NCBI RefSeq assembly: GCF_012427845.1
Contig: NZ_CP038498.1
Location: 2,418,001-2,482,000 of the forward strand
From: Pectobacterium punjabense
Lineage (GTDB): Bacteria; Pseudomonadota; Gammaproteobacteria; Enterobacterales; Enterobacteriaceae
Direction of reading: 5' to 3'
DNA length: 64,000 bases
The stretch's first letter is position 1; the number at the start of each line of letters is the position of its first letter. Positions 49,562 to 60,113 of this stretch are shown here, piece after piece. The notes below the pieces were generated by a model, which was not told the origin of the DNA, made no database searches, and saw nothing but the letters and a program-made list of their open reading frames with translations. The position numbers and the translations under genes are program-made.

Positions 49562-49951
49562 TCAGTCTGACGTTATCTCAATCAGATTACCATCAGGGTC
49601 GCTGACGATCGCTTCGTAAAATCCGTCCCCCGTCATTCGCGGTTGGGCAACCAGAATGCCGCGTTCCGCCGCTTTGCTGGCTAATGCTTCGACATCCGCT
49701 TTGCTCCCGACCGAAATGGCGACGTGCGCCCAGCCGCAGCCTTCTTTATTGGTTAACGCTTCTGCCAGCACCGGCAGCGTCATCAGCTCAATAGATGCGC
49801 CTTCACTCAGTTGAACAAAATGTGATTCAAAACCGGGGCGATTCCGGCTCACATACTTTTCCCCCACCTGAGCGGAGAAGAATTCTTGCCAAAATGCCGC
49901 CTGCGCGGCCAGATCGGCTGTCCATAACGCCACGTGTGCTACTTTCATCAT
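49562..49951 (-). CDS. VOC-superfamily (glyoxalase/dioxygenase fold) protein
   Basis: 129 residues: KVAHVALWTADLAAQAAFWQEFF opens the first beta-alpha-beta-beta-beta unit and AHVAISVGSKADVEAL the second; the end SDPDGNLIEITSD carries the typical Glu metal ligand. His6, a Glu near 54 and the late His/Glu complete a possible metal site. Substrate unknown. It lies 46 bases downstream of the HisN-like gene, same strand, so possibly cotranscribed. Confidence 0.88.
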   Translation of the reverse strand: MMKVAHVALWTADLAAQAAFWQEFFSAQVGEKYVSRNRPGFESHFVQLSEGASIELMTLPVLAEALTNKEGCGWAHVAISVGSKADVEALASKAAERGILVAQPRMTGDGFYEAIVSDPDGNLIEITSD

Positions 49952-49997
49952 GATTCCTTATTAGCCGTTGTCTTTTGCTGGTTTTACAAACAAGCGG

Positions 49998-50798
49998 TTA
50001 TGACCGCGTTCTATTCAGAATGGCTAACACCTGTTGGTGTAGCTCGGGGTTACCAGTCGCGACTACCGTGCCGCCCGCTTCCGCTCGTTGTCCGTTGAGA
50101 TCGGTAATGATGCCGCCCGCCTGCTCAATAATCGGGATCAGCGCAATAATGTCGTAGGGCTGCAATGCAAATTCCACGCAGATATCAATCTGGCCTGCTG
50201 CCAGCATCGCCATCGCGTAACACTCACCGCCGTAGCGCGTCATGAGCGTGCTTTCTGCCAGATCTGCGAAACAAACCGCAGGGTGCATAGCCAGCGCTTC
50301 CGGCGCGGTAGTGTGAAGAATCGCCTGTTCGAGCGACACGCCTTTACGCGTGCTTAAGCGTGTTTCGCCCTGCCGATCGCTGCGCCAGGCCAGTGATCCA
50401 TCGGCCCAAAAGCGCTCCCCGGTAAACGGCTGGCTCATCATCCCCATCACGGCACGCTCATGATGCAGCAGACCGATGAGCGTTCCCCACACGGGTAGCC
50501 CACATAGGAAAGGTCGGGTTCCATCGACGGGATCTAAAACCCAACGCACCGGACCTTCTCCGCTCAGGCCAAATTCTTCTCCCATAATCGCGTGCTCGGG
50601 GTAATGCCGCGTGATGTGCTCACGGATGACTCGCTCAGCCTCTCGGTCGGCTTCCGTGACCGGATCAAAGCGAAAGCCCTCTTTTGGCTTCGTATCGATT
50701 TGGTTTGCGGTAAGGGAACGAAAACGCGGTAACGTTTCCTGACTCGCCAGCGTGGCGAGTTCATGAAAAAAGGCAATATCGGGAAGCGACTGACTCAT
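49998..50798 (-). CDS. inositol-monophosphatase-family phosphatase, HisN-like
   Basis: 266 residues. The metal-binding motifs GEEFG (about 72-76), DPVDGTRPF (about 92-100) and the late PYDIIALIPIIEQAGG (WDxxAG position) are present. The sequence resembles histidinol-phosphatase HisN (GEEFGLSGEG, FLCGLPVWGTLIGL); because enterobacteria already have HisB, its substrate may be another sugar or polyol phosphate. Confidence is high for the family and low for the substrate. Confidence 0.85.
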   Translation of the reverse strand: MSQSLPDIAFFHELATLASQETLPRFRSLTANQIDTKPKEGFRFDPVTEADREAERVIREHITRHYPEHAIMGEEFGLSGEGPVRWVLDPVDGTRPFLCGLPVWGTLIGLLHHERAVMGMMSQPFTGERFWADGSLAWRSDRQGETRLSTRKGVSLEQAILHTTAPEALAMHPAVCFADLAESTLMTRYGGECYAMAMLAAGQIDICVEFALQPYDIIALIPIIEQAGGIITDLNGQRAEAGGTVVATGNPELHQQVLAILNRTRS

Positions 50799-50964
50799 GG
50801 TTTTTTACCCTCCTATCGCGTTGGCCTGACAGCGTTGTTGAGTACTGACGATGATAAACCACATTGCTCACTATAGCTCGATTATGCGTTATGTTCATAA
50901 TTAATACGCTCGATTATGCGCAAAAAAGTAAACCACCACCATTCACATTCTTCGCATTTTTTGG

Positions 50965-51002
50965 AAAAAAATAGCCCCCAGACGTCTCCGTCAGGGGGCT
51001 AT
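50965..51002 (-). terminator. terminator of ascFB
   Basis: ATAGCCCCC-A-GACG pairs with CGTC-A-GGGGGCTAT around TCTC; leftward it meets a T run (A run at 50965-50970), 31 bases past the ascB stop. Confidence 0.9.
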
Positions 51003-51032
51003 AGCAGGAATCACCGAGCGGCCTTATTGCCT

Positions 51033-52466
<1,434 letters not shown>

Positions 52467-52503
52467 CTATTCTCCTTCGTACTTCAGCTAATTAGTGCTT
52501 AAT

Positions 52504-53964
52504 TTAATTCGTGTTCGTTGCATGCTGCGGCGCGGAAGCCTCATCGTTCTGTACGCGTTTCTCTTCTAGTTTTTCTTCTACCGGAATGTCTTCAAAGCCC
52601 AATAGCAAGGTAACGAAGAAGGAAATCACGACGGACAGAATCATGACGCCAAACACCCAGGCAATGCTCATGGGATTGGTCGGATCGAAGAACTGTACGC
52701 TAGTGAATAGCCCTGGCGACGCCATTGAATGGCTTGCCAACCCACCGATGCCGGCAACGGCACCACAGATAAAACCGGTGATTAAACAGGCGATCAGCGG
52801 ACGTTTCAGGCGTAACGCGACGCCGTACAGCGCGGGCTCAGAGATCCCAGCAACAATGGCCGAGGCCGCCGCCGCCAGCGCCGTCTGGCGCAGTTCCGGG
52901 TTTTTGGTGCGCCAAGCAACCGCCAGTGAAGAACCGCCAAGCGACAGGTTCGCACCGATTTCAGACGGCATGACCATGCCTTCTTTGCCGGTTTCGGCGA
53001 TGGTTTGAATGATAGTCGGGGTAAACACGCGGTGCATACCGGTCATTACCAGCAGCGGCCAAATAGCACCCATGATGGCAACGGACAGCCAGCCCAGATA
53101 GTCATGCACCGTGTACACCACCGCAGAAATACCGCTACCGATCCAGATCCCAATCGGGCCGATAAGCATGATGGCAATTGGAGAGGCAATCAGCACGATT
53201 AACATCGGTTTGAGGAAGTTTTTGGTCACCGCTGGCGTAATGCGGTCTACCCATTTTTCAATGTAAGACAGAATCCAGGTCATACACAGCGCCGGAATCA
53301 CGGTATAGGTATACTTCACCGCCGTGACCGACAGCCCCATAAATACCACCTGCTGGCCCTGTGCTGCTTTTGCCATCAGATCGATAAACGTCGGATGCAC
53401 TAACACCCCGGCGATGGCAATTGCCAGCGACATATTGGTTTTGAATTTTACCGCCGCAGACGCCGCCACCATGATCGGCAGGAAGAAGAATGCGCCGTCG
53501 CCAATCACGTTCAGAATCGTGATCGTTGACGCCCCTTTCTCAAACAGTCCTGTCATATCGAGGATCATAGCGAGCAACTTCACCATCGAGCCACCGATAA
53601 TCGCCGGGATAAGCGGCGACATCGTGCCAATCAGCGCATCCAAAATCCCTGCCCCGATGCGTCGCAGCGTAATTTTATTGTTCACCGGTACCGCTTTTTC
53701 CGCCGCCGCACTTTCCGGCAGCAGCTTCACCACCTCGGCATAGGCCTGAGAGACAGTGTTGCCGATGATGACCTGACACTGGTTATCATTTTTCACCACA
53801 CCCAGCACGCCGCTTATCGCCTTCAATTCGGCCACATTCGCCGCATCATTATCTTTCAGCACAAAGCGCAGACGCGTCATACAGTGGGTTACCGCAGCGA
53901 TGTTAGCAGCACCACCGATGGCATCGACAATCGAACGGGATACAGCCGCATAATTCTTTGACAT
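52504..53964 (-). CDS. ascF: beta-glucoside PTS enzyme IIBC, AscF
   Basis: 486 residues: EIIB domain with phosphorylated Cys28 (THCMTRLRF) and an EIIC domain of about ten membrane helices (about 105-465). No IIA domain is attached, as in E. coli AscF (485 residues), so IIA must come from elsewhere. Substrate class is aryl-beta-glucosides of plant origin. Divergent from ascG. Confidence 0.94.
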   Translation of the reverse strand: MSKNYAAVSRSIVDAIGGAANIAAVTHCMTRLRFVLKDNDAANVAELKAISGVLGVVKNDNQCQVIIGNTVSQAYAEVVKLLPESAAAEKAVPVNNKITLRRIGAGILDALIGTMSPLIPAIIGGSMVKLLAMILDMTGLFEKGASTITILNVIGDGAFFFLPIMVAASAAVKFKTNMSLAIAIAGVLVHPTFIDLMAKAAQGQQVVFMGLSVTAVKYTYTVIPALCMTWILSYIEKWVDRITPAVTKNFLKPMLIVLIASPIAIMLIGPIGIWIGSGISAVVYTVHDYLGWLSVAIMGAIWPLLVMTGMHRVFTPTIIQTIAETGKEGMVMPSEIGANLSLGGSSLAVAWRTKNPELRQTALAAAASAIVAGISEPALYGVALRLKRPLIACLITGFICGAVAGIGGLASHSMASPGLFTSVQFFDPTNPMSIAWVFGVMILSVVISFFVTLLLGFEDIPVEEKLEEKRVQNDEASAPQHATNTN

Positions 53965-54058
53965 GGATAGACAATCTCTCGTAATCGCGCACGTTACACC
54001 GATTTCAACAAACTGCTCATCGCAAGTTCATTGTTTAGCTAACGAACATTTATTATTT

Positions 54059-54080
54059 AATTTCATACGGTTATGAAATT
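54059..54080. promoter_or_regulatory. inverted repeat AATTTCATA-CGGT-TATGAAATT, candidate AscG operator
   Basis: Nine-base perfect arms with a 4-base CGGT centre, 95 bases upstream of ascF. The symmetry and central CG suit a LacI-family repressor such as AscG; also possible for CRP-like factors. Confidence 0.45.
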
Positions 54081-54280
54081 ATTCATGCCGGTATCCCTGC
54101 TCCATGCCACGTGATGAAACGCCGATGGGTAACCGGTTCCACATGATAGTGTTTATATATCAATGTAATTTCAATAATTTTGTTATGAATATTTTTCTTA
54201 TGTGATCGCGATCGTCATGAATGGCGTGTTACTCCCCTCGATCGCTTCGGTTCTGCACTCATCACCCTGCTACCGGTCCA

Positions 54281-54406
54281 TATCCTAAATAATTCGAGTT
54301 TCAGGCAGGCGGCAAGCGAAGGCATCCCGATGAGCTTACTCAGGTAAGTGATTCGGGTGACTAAGCGCAGCCAACGCACATGCAACTTGAAGTATGACGG
54401 ATATAA
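54281..54406. repeat. ERIC (intergenic repeat unit) element
   Basis: About 126 bp, the ERIC length, bounded by imperfect inverted termini (TATCCTAAATAATTCGAGTT and, on the other strand, TATATCCGTCATACTTCAAG). The centre GAGCTTACTCAGGTAAGTGA, followed by TTCGGGTGAC, matches the conserved ERIC core, and CAGCCAACGCACATGCAACT is a hallmark. Confidence 0.85.
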
Positions 54407-54449
54407 AGTGTGTAAAATGATGGGAGTACTCAACGTCTCAGGATGTCCC

Positions 54450-55475
54450 ATGTCAACAATGCAGGAAGTGGCGAAGAAAGCAGGCGTATCAAAAGCGACG
54501 GTGTCGCGCGTGCTTTCAGGCAAAGGCTATACCAGTGAAGAAACCAAAACGCTGGTCTATCAGGCTATTGAGGAGACGGGGTATCAGCCAAATTTACTGG
54601 CGCGTAATCTGGCGACCAGCAAGTCAGCCTGTATCGGTTTGGTGGTGACGAACACGCTCTATCACGGTAGCTATTTTAACGAACTGCTGTCGCAGGCCGC
54701 TAAGAAACTGGAAGACAACGGGCGTCAGCTCATTCTGGTCGACGGTAAACACAGCGCGGATGAAGAACGCGCCGCGATTCAATTCCTGCTCGGTTTACGC
54801 TGCGATGCGATTATCATTTACCCTCGTTTTCTCAACGTGGATGAGATGGATGACATCATCGATCAACACAAGCAACCAATCATGGTGGTCAACCGTAAAC
54901 TGCGTAGACACCAAAGTCACTGCATCTGCTGCGATCACAAAGGTTCCAGCTATAACGCCACACAGCATTTGATCGCACGCGGTCATAAAGACATCGCGTT
55001 TATCACCGGCTCGCTGGATTCACCAACCGCTATCGAACGTCTTTCCGGCTATAAAGACGCGCTGACAGCAGCTAACATTGCGGTGCGGGATGAACTGATT
55101 GTGAGAGGAAAATGGACGCCGCGCTGTGGTTCGCTCGCCATAAGCACCCTGCGCAATAACCAGATATCGTTCAGCGCGGTTCTCGCCAGTAATGACGATA
55201 TGGCGATCGGCGCGATAAAAGCGCTGGATGAAGCCGGTGTTGCCGTACCGAACGATGTTTCTGTGGTCGGGTTCGACGATATTCCCACTGCTCCGTTTTT
55301 GAAGCCATCACTCTCCAGCGTAAAAGATCCGGTGAGCGATATGATCAACGAAGTGATTAACCGCCTGATCGCGATGCTGGACGGCGGATACTTATCGAAA
55401 GATAACCTGTTCTTGTCTGAGCTGCGGGTCAGAGACTCGGTTCAAAACGGGCCGTACAGTAACCTGCCCGTTTGA
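54450..55475 (+). CDS. ascG: LacI-family repressor AscG
   Basis: 341 residues from ATG 54450 (GGATGTCCC precedes; the frame is open to 54348 through the ERIC element). HTH MQEVAKKAGVSKATVSRVLSGKGYTSEE is nearly that of E. coli AscG, and IGLVVTNTLYHGSYFNELL, KHSADEERAAIQFLLGLRCDAIIIYPRF and ASNDDMAIGAIKAL of the effector domain follow. It represses the divergent ascFB in E. coli. Here it has a conserved partner but an unusual leader. Confidence 0.95.
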   Translation: MSTMQEVAKKAGVSKATVSRVLSGKGYTSEETKTLVYQAIEETGYQPNLLARNLATSKSACIGLVVTNTLYHGSYFNELLSQAAKKLEDNGRQLILVDGKHSADEERAAIQFLLGLRCDAIIIYPRFLNVDEMDDIIDQHKQPIMVVNRKLRRHQSHCICCDHKGSSYNATQHLIARGHKDIAFITGSLDSPTAIERLSGYKDALTAANIAVRDELIVRGKWTPRCGSLAISTLRNNQISFSAVLASNDDMAIGAIKALDEAGVAVPNDVSVVGFDDIPTAPFLKPSLSSVKDPVSDMINEVINRLIAMLDGGYLSKDNLFLSELRVRDSVQNGPYSNLPV

Positions 55476-55521
55476 ATCCGCTACGGGGTCATTTCAGACC
55501 CCGTTTTTCACGGCAACAAAC

Positions 55522-57474
55522 TTAGAACTGCCACTGCACGCCCACGCTGTAGCGCGTTTGATCGCCATCCCGATGACCGAAACGGCTGCCAATTTCGGAG
55601 TACAGATTCAGATTCTCTGCGGCAAGCCACTGCAAACCGACCGTCGCCTTGCCGAAATTTTTATCCTGCTCTCTCACGGCAATACGGCGGTTTGCACCAT
55701 CAACATGATCTTTTATGGTAAAACTGGAATCGAGTCCATCGGCCAGTTCACGCACCCAGGCCACCGTCGCGTAAGGTTGTAACGACATTGTGTTGCTGAA
55801 TTCCACGTTGCCACGCACGCGCCAGCCCACACTGGCCTCCAGTGAATCGACATCCTGTTTTTCATACCGAACGCCAGTTCGCAGATTGCCTTTGTCATCA
55901 AACGCATTGATGCGATAACGCGCGTAATCCAGCCCTGCAATCGGACCGGTGCGCAGGCCACCCAGCGGGAAGTCATAACCGCCTGTCACGCGGGCACCGA
56001 TAAACTGCGCTTCGGTATTGCCATCCAGCGTGTTGTTCAACAGAACTGGACCGCCCGCAGATTGCAGATGCACCGAACGGCGTGATTCAATCGCCGCTCG
56101 CCCCGCCGTCACTTCGCTGCCCAACCAGGCGGGCCCGCCGTGATTCAGCAAACCATAGACTCCCGCTTGCCAGGTATCGCTTTCAAGGTGTCCATTGCGC
56201 TCCAGTTTATCCTTACTACGCAGCAGGCTTAGGCTGCCACCAATCGTGACACCGTCACTTAATTGATAGTCCATTAGCGCATAGGCCATCGCCTGCCGAG
56301 AACGCTGCTGCGGTGCGCGGTCAAAGCCCTTTGACGGAATAACATCGCCCTCAATTCCGATCGCCGTATCCAGCGTGCCCGCGCGACGAGTGGTATTTTG
56401 CAATAGCAACCAACGCTGATTATGCAAGTCACTCAATGACTGGCGCTGACGCTTCAGGCTCTCTTCCATTGCCTGTTGCATCGCGGCAGCGGAATACGCT
56501 GAATGCAGCAAATCAGTATTGGAGATTTCCAGCAGCAGTCGTGTCACCACCCGCGAAACGTCACGCAGGCGCTGGTCGATACGTTCCTGCCCAAGCACGC
56601 TGGTCAGAAAGGCTTCGTTATCAACGGTAGGATCATGCCATGTCGCGCCCCCCGGCACCGCGGGGTTCGTGGTTTGTTCATAACCATCCCGATCGCCAAT
56701 ATCCCAGTTGGTGGCCTCCATATAGAGCACGGGAATATCAAACGCTGCATTGAAGCTATCGCCGTCGCTACAACATCCCGTTCCAGCCGGATAACTGGCA
56801 TTCAACCCCGGATTGGTGAACAGATCGATGCCAAGTTCATTCGCAATACGCAGCGTTTGTTCACGCAGGCTTGCCAGAGCGGGATTTGCCACGCTGTTAT
56901 CGCCAGCGTGAGCATAAAGTTTATCGCCAGTGATCATACTGTCCATGTTAATCATGGCCTTCAGATCGCCCGCAGTTCCTTGCGCCATCAGATCGTTAAC
57001 CATCGCGCGCGAACCGCGTAGCCCCTCTTCTTCTGCACCGAAGGCAGCAAAGACCAGCGTTTTTTCCGTCTGGATGCCGCTAAAATTACGCGCCACTTCC
57101 GTCAGAATGGCAGCACCGGATGCGTTGTCATCCAACCCTTGTAGCGTTGGCCGCCCAAAGAAGGTATCGAAGTGCGCACCGGTAATGATGTATTCGCTGC
57201 TCAACCCAACATTAGAGGCCAGCACGTTTTGTGACGAACGCGTCGCGCCGCCTGCCGTCCAGGAAAAATCCTGCCTGACCGTGCTATAGCCTGGTGCCAT
57301 ACGCTGCGTCATCCAATCCGCCGCACCCGCAAAATTGGCTGTGTCGCGATAGCGACCGGGATAATCATTAATGAGCGAATCCACCGTCTCGCGTGCATAG
57401 TCGCCGTAATCATAAGCCCAGACCGGTACACATAAACATGCCATCCCTACCGCAACGGCTACTTGTTTCAACAT
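55522..57474 (-). CDS. M28 zinc aminopeptidase fused to an autotransporter beta-barrel
   Basis: 650 residues from ATG 57474 (AAGGGAG about 8-12 bases upstream). Signal peptide MLKQVAVAVGMACLCVPVWA. Passenger (about 25-310) is an M28 peptidase: AHFDTF (His101, Asp103), LDDNASGAA (Asp115/116), GAEEEGLRG (Glu148-150), NMDSM and TWHDP supply the di-zinc ligands. CCSDGDSF holds two cysteines. A helical linker (about 315-370) leads to a C-terminal barrel (about 385-650) with alternating strands ending VGVQWQF, the aromatic end of outer-membrane barrels. It therefore places a peptidase on the cell surface (inference). Confidence 0.88.
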   Translation of the reverse strand: MLKQVAVAVGMACLCVPVWAYDYGDYARETVDSLINDYPGRYRDTANFAGAADWMTQRMAPGYSTVRQDFSWTAGGATRSSQNVLASNVGLSSEYIITGAHFDTFFGRPTLQGLDDNASGAAILTEVARNFSGIQTEKTLVFAAFGAEEEGLRGSRAMVNDLMAQGTAGDLKAMINMDSMITGDKLYAHAGDNSVANPALASLREQTLRIANELGIDLFTNPGLNASYPAGTGCCSDGDSFNAAFDIPVLYMEATNWDIGDRDGYEQTTNPAVPGGATWHDPTVDNEAFLTSVLGQERIDQRLRDVSRVVTRLLLEISNTDLLHSAYSAAAMQQAMEESLKRQRQSLSDLHNQRWLLLQNTTRRAGTLDTAIGIEGDVIPSKGFDRAPQQRSRQAMAYALMDYQLSDGVTIGGSLSLLRSKDKLERNGHLESDTWQAGVYGLLNHGGPAWLGSEVTAGRAAIESRRSVHLQSAGGPVLLNNTLDGNTEAQFIGARVTGGYDFPLGGLRTGPIAGLDYARYRINAFDDKGNLRTGVRYEKQDVDSLEASVGWRVRGNVEFSNTMSLQPYATVAWVRELADGLDSSFTIKDHVDGANRRIAVREQDKNFGKATVGLQWLAAENLNLYSEIGSRFGHRDGDQTRYSVGVQWQF

Positions 57475-57875
57475 AAACACCACTCCCTTTCTCGTTATAG
57501 ACTTTTTCACTATCGAACGCTGTCGTTATCAATAGCAGTGCCAGAGGAACCTAATTCAGGTCATGTCTTTGTTAAAGAAAGGAAAATAGCAGCAATATTC
57601 ATTCCAAAACCAGGGGGCAGAAGAAAATATGATGAAATGTGTCAAAAAGCAGCAAACTGAAAGGAAATCATCAGAATTATGTAACCCTGATTAATCATAG
57701 GGTTAGCCATGAATTGACACCAATAACAGGCAGGGTCGAACGAGAATAAAAAAGTAGTGGAAACACGGCAGGATTGATGGAAATACTTTTACGAGGATAT
57801 AGCAAGGGCAAAAAGGCAAAACACGCACCGAAAACGATCGTTTACAGCACGCGATTGCCCGTTTTTATCGGAAAT
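57475..57875. other. intergenic region upstream of the autotransporter gene
   Basis: 401 bases, low G+C around 57580-57760; the plus-strand frame 57774-58073 is Arg/Lys-rich and looks like a shadow. Promoter of the autotransporter expected here; nothing else seen. Confidence 0.5.
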
Positions 57876-58103
57876 TTAAACGTAAACATTAAGCTGGTTA
57901 TTTGCCGTCGGGCGATTAACCCCATCGGCTATAGGTGGCGTAAAGACGGGACCGCTATTCTCGTACGCTACCCGAGTTCGGGTAGAAGCATCCTGATTAG
58001 GATAACCAGACAGCTGCGACGAACGGGAAATGCCTTGGACATAATCAAGTTTGTCAGGCGTAGCGTAATATGACACTGGAGAAACTAGGTTGAGACCAAT
58101 CAT
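57876..58103 (-). CDS. unknown small protein, 75 residues
   Basis: MIGLNLVSPVSYYATPDKLDYV begins a Ser/Thr/Asn/Pro-rich sequence with no signal peptide, cysteine or membrane segment and a polar extended C-terminus (VNRPTANNQLNVYV). A strong AGGGGG lies 8 bases before the ATG and codon use is even, so I think it is real. Family unknown; the Ser-rich N-terminus without helices recalls secreted effectors or adaptor peptides, but this is speculation. Confidence 0.55.
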   Translation of the reverse strand: MIGLNLVSPVSYYATPDKLDYVQGISRSSQLSGYPNQDASTRTRVAYENSGPVFTPPIADGVNRPTANNQLNVYV

Positions 58104-58277
58104 TTTTCTTTCCCCCTATCTATCTCATCTGTCAGTAAAACTTATCTTGCTTATTACTGAGTATAGAACAGTCAAACAGGGGGAATATGTAAGGTTTTGT
58201 CTGAAAAAACGCCGCCGATGCAGTACTCATAAAGGGAAAGGTCAGGCCAAAAATCATTCTGATTGACTATCAAACCG

Positions 58278-58784
58278 TTATTTATTTTTCTCCCACGCGC
58301 GCAACCGACCAGCCGCATTTTTATAAGGCGAAGCGGTATTAAACTGAATCATCCTCCCACGCGTCCACTTGCCGTACCAACATTCACCATAGAGTTGTGC
58401 ATCGCTATAGCGTTCAACCAGCGCGATGAGCGCCAACTGATTCGCGACAAGCAGCGCGACCAGCTCCGCCCAGTCGGTGATATGGGCGTAGTCCCGATAG
58501 AATTTTTGCGCCAGCAGGCCAAGTTGATTCCATTTATAACCAGACGCAGGAAAATCGATAGGTTTACCTTGTTCTTCATCCTCATGCCATTTCAGCACCA
58601 GATTTCCCCACCCCAGCAAATATGCTACCAGATTGGCGGGGCTCATCTGCGTTCCCTGTGCATGTCCCACCATCTCCGGTGAGAAGGCTCGTTCAGCAGA
58701 TACTGCATCGATTTTCTTCATTAATAGCGCAAATTGGCTGTTAATTGCCTTGATCAAGGCTTCTTTGCTTTCCGGCTCTGCCAT
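58278..58784 (-). CDS. ClbS/DfsB-family four-helix protein (DUF1706)
   Basis: 168 residues that track E. coli ClbS closely: SKEALIKAINSQFALLMKKIDAV, GHAQGTQMSPANLVAYLLGWGNLVLKWH, FPASGYKWNQLGLLAQKFYRDY and the signature WYGKWTRGRMIQFNTASPYKNA (written here in parts: WYGKWTRGRM, QFNTASPYKN). ClbS is a cyclopropane hydrolase that protects colibactin producers by opening the warhead. No colibactin genes are in the window, so it may protect against a neighbour's genotoxin or act on another metabolite. GAGGTG precedes the ATG. Confidence 0.88.
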   Translation of the reverse strand: MAEPESKEALIKAINSQFALLMKKIDAVSAERAFSPEMVGHAQGTQMSPANLVAYLLGWGNLVLKWHEDEEQGKPIDFPASGYKWNQLGLLAQKFYRDYAHITDWAELVALLVANQLALIALVERYSDAQLYGECWYGKWTRGRMIQFNTASPYKNAAGRLRAWEKNK

Positions 58785-58865
58785 CGCATCACCTCGGTTT
58801 TTTGCCCCTGAGAGACCTAGACTACCGCCTGCGATACAGCGCAGTGTTGTTGTTGCTCATGTTTC

Positions 58866-59846
58866 TCAGCGTTGCGCTAACAGTCGGATCGACGCCTCAC
58901 GTTCGCGCGGGGACGTCACGGGCGTGTGGATAATGAATTCATCGACCCCAAAGCGCTGGTGATAATGCTTCAGGCGCTGATGTACGTGTTCCGGCGTGCC
59001 GTAAAGCACATGCCGCGGCTCTTGCTCAATACGAAAATCCGTCGCCCCCGACTGCCGAACGAAATTGTCTGCCAGTTCCTGACTGCCTACCGTCAGCGGC
59101 GGTTTGTTTTCAATATAGACTTTATAATTATGCTGTGTGCTAGCCAGCGCTTCCGCATCTTCATAACGTTCAGCGGCAATCACCGACAGCGACAGCAGCG
59201 TCTGGGCGCTGGCTGGTTTCAATTCCCGGTAGCTCAAGAGTGATTCTGTTAACAGTGTTTCGCTGGCATTAATGAACCCCGCGAATACAAAATTCCAGCC
59301 TAGCGATGCGGCTAGCTGCGCACTCTCCTGGCTGGCACCCAACAGAAAGCGCTGCGGCTCATGCTCCGGCAGCGGCGTCGCATTCAGGCGTTCGGCGCTA
59401 TCATCATGGCTGCCGAGAAAATGGTTTAACTGATGTAATTTCTCCGTGAAGGAGACGCGTTCAATCTCGCCAATTTCCTGCTGAAGTGCACGCGTCGCCC
59501 GTGGCAATCCGCCTGGTGCTTTGCCGATGCCTAAATCAACACGTCCGCCCGCCAATGCACTGATGACATGGAAATTCTCTGCAACCTTATACGGGCTGTA
59601 GTGCTGTAACATCACGCCGCCGGAACCGATGCGCAGCGTTGTCGTGTGCGCTAGCAGCCAGGTGATCAAAACCTCGGGAGACGACCCGGCCAATTCATCG
59701 GAATTATGATGCTCGGAAACCCAAAAGCGGTAATAGCCAAGTGCTTCCGCCACTTTCGCCAACGACACGGTTTGCGCCAACGCCTGCGCCACACTCATTC
59801 CTTCGGCGATAGGGCTTTGATCTAATAAACTGAGCTTATATCCCAC
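58866..59846 (-). CDS. luciferase-like flavin-dependent monooxygenase, MsnO8/YhbW type
   Basis: 326-residue TIM-barrel protein: MGYKLSLLDQSPIAEGMSVAQAL, FWVSEHHNSDELAGSSPEVLI, GSGGVMLQHYSPYKVAENFHVISALAGGRVDLGIGKAPGG and the terminal LKHYHQRFGVDEFIIHTPV are family blocks. It uses FMNH2 from a separate reductase, perhaps the RutF-like protein at 61491-62039 (inference). Substrate unknown. Confidence 0.88.
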   Translation of the reverse strand: MGYKLSLLDQSPIAEGMSVAQALAQTVSLAKVAEALGYYRFWVSEHHNSDELAGSSPEVLITWLLAHTTTLRIGSGGVMLQHYSPYKVAENFHVISALAGGRVDLGIGKAPGGLPRATRALQQEIGEIERVSFTEKLHQLNHFLGSHDDSAERLNATPLPEHEPQRFLLGASQESAQLAASLGWNFVFAGFINASETLLTESLLSYRELKPASAQTLLSLSVIAAERYEDAEALASTQHNYKVYIENKPPLTVGSQELADNFVRQSGATDFRIEQEPRHVLYGTPEHVHQRLKHYHQRFGVDEFIIHTPVTSPREREASIRLLAQR

Positions 59847-60113
59847 GATGTTTCCTTATTTTAGCGACTATCCGTTAACACTATTCATAGCAATAAATAG
59901 GCATAACAAAAAAACAGAATAAGAAGAATGTTGCATAAAAGTGTGAAAAATAAATATCAATAATGAATTTTGTTAGCAGAAATATTCATAATAAATGAAT
60001 ACAAAAAAGCGCCATCATAAAAAGACATGAAATATAACCAGACGGTATTTATCCATTGAGTGGCTATCGGCTACCTTTACCATGTTTACGTTTTGTTAAG
60101 GAGGTGTATTGAT

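Larger units (their letters stand above)
53965..54449. other. ascF-ascG divergent promoter region with an ERIC element
   Basis: 485 bases. It contains a 22-base inverted repeat at 54059-54080 (ascF side), AT-rich sequence to 54200, and a full ERIC at 54281-54406 just upstream of ascG. Confidence 0.75.

Noticed and set aside
57774..58073. 99-residue plus-strand frame opposite the 75-residue protein
   Set aside because: Very Arg/Lys/Ile-rich with poor start context; the minus-strand frame has the better ribosome site.
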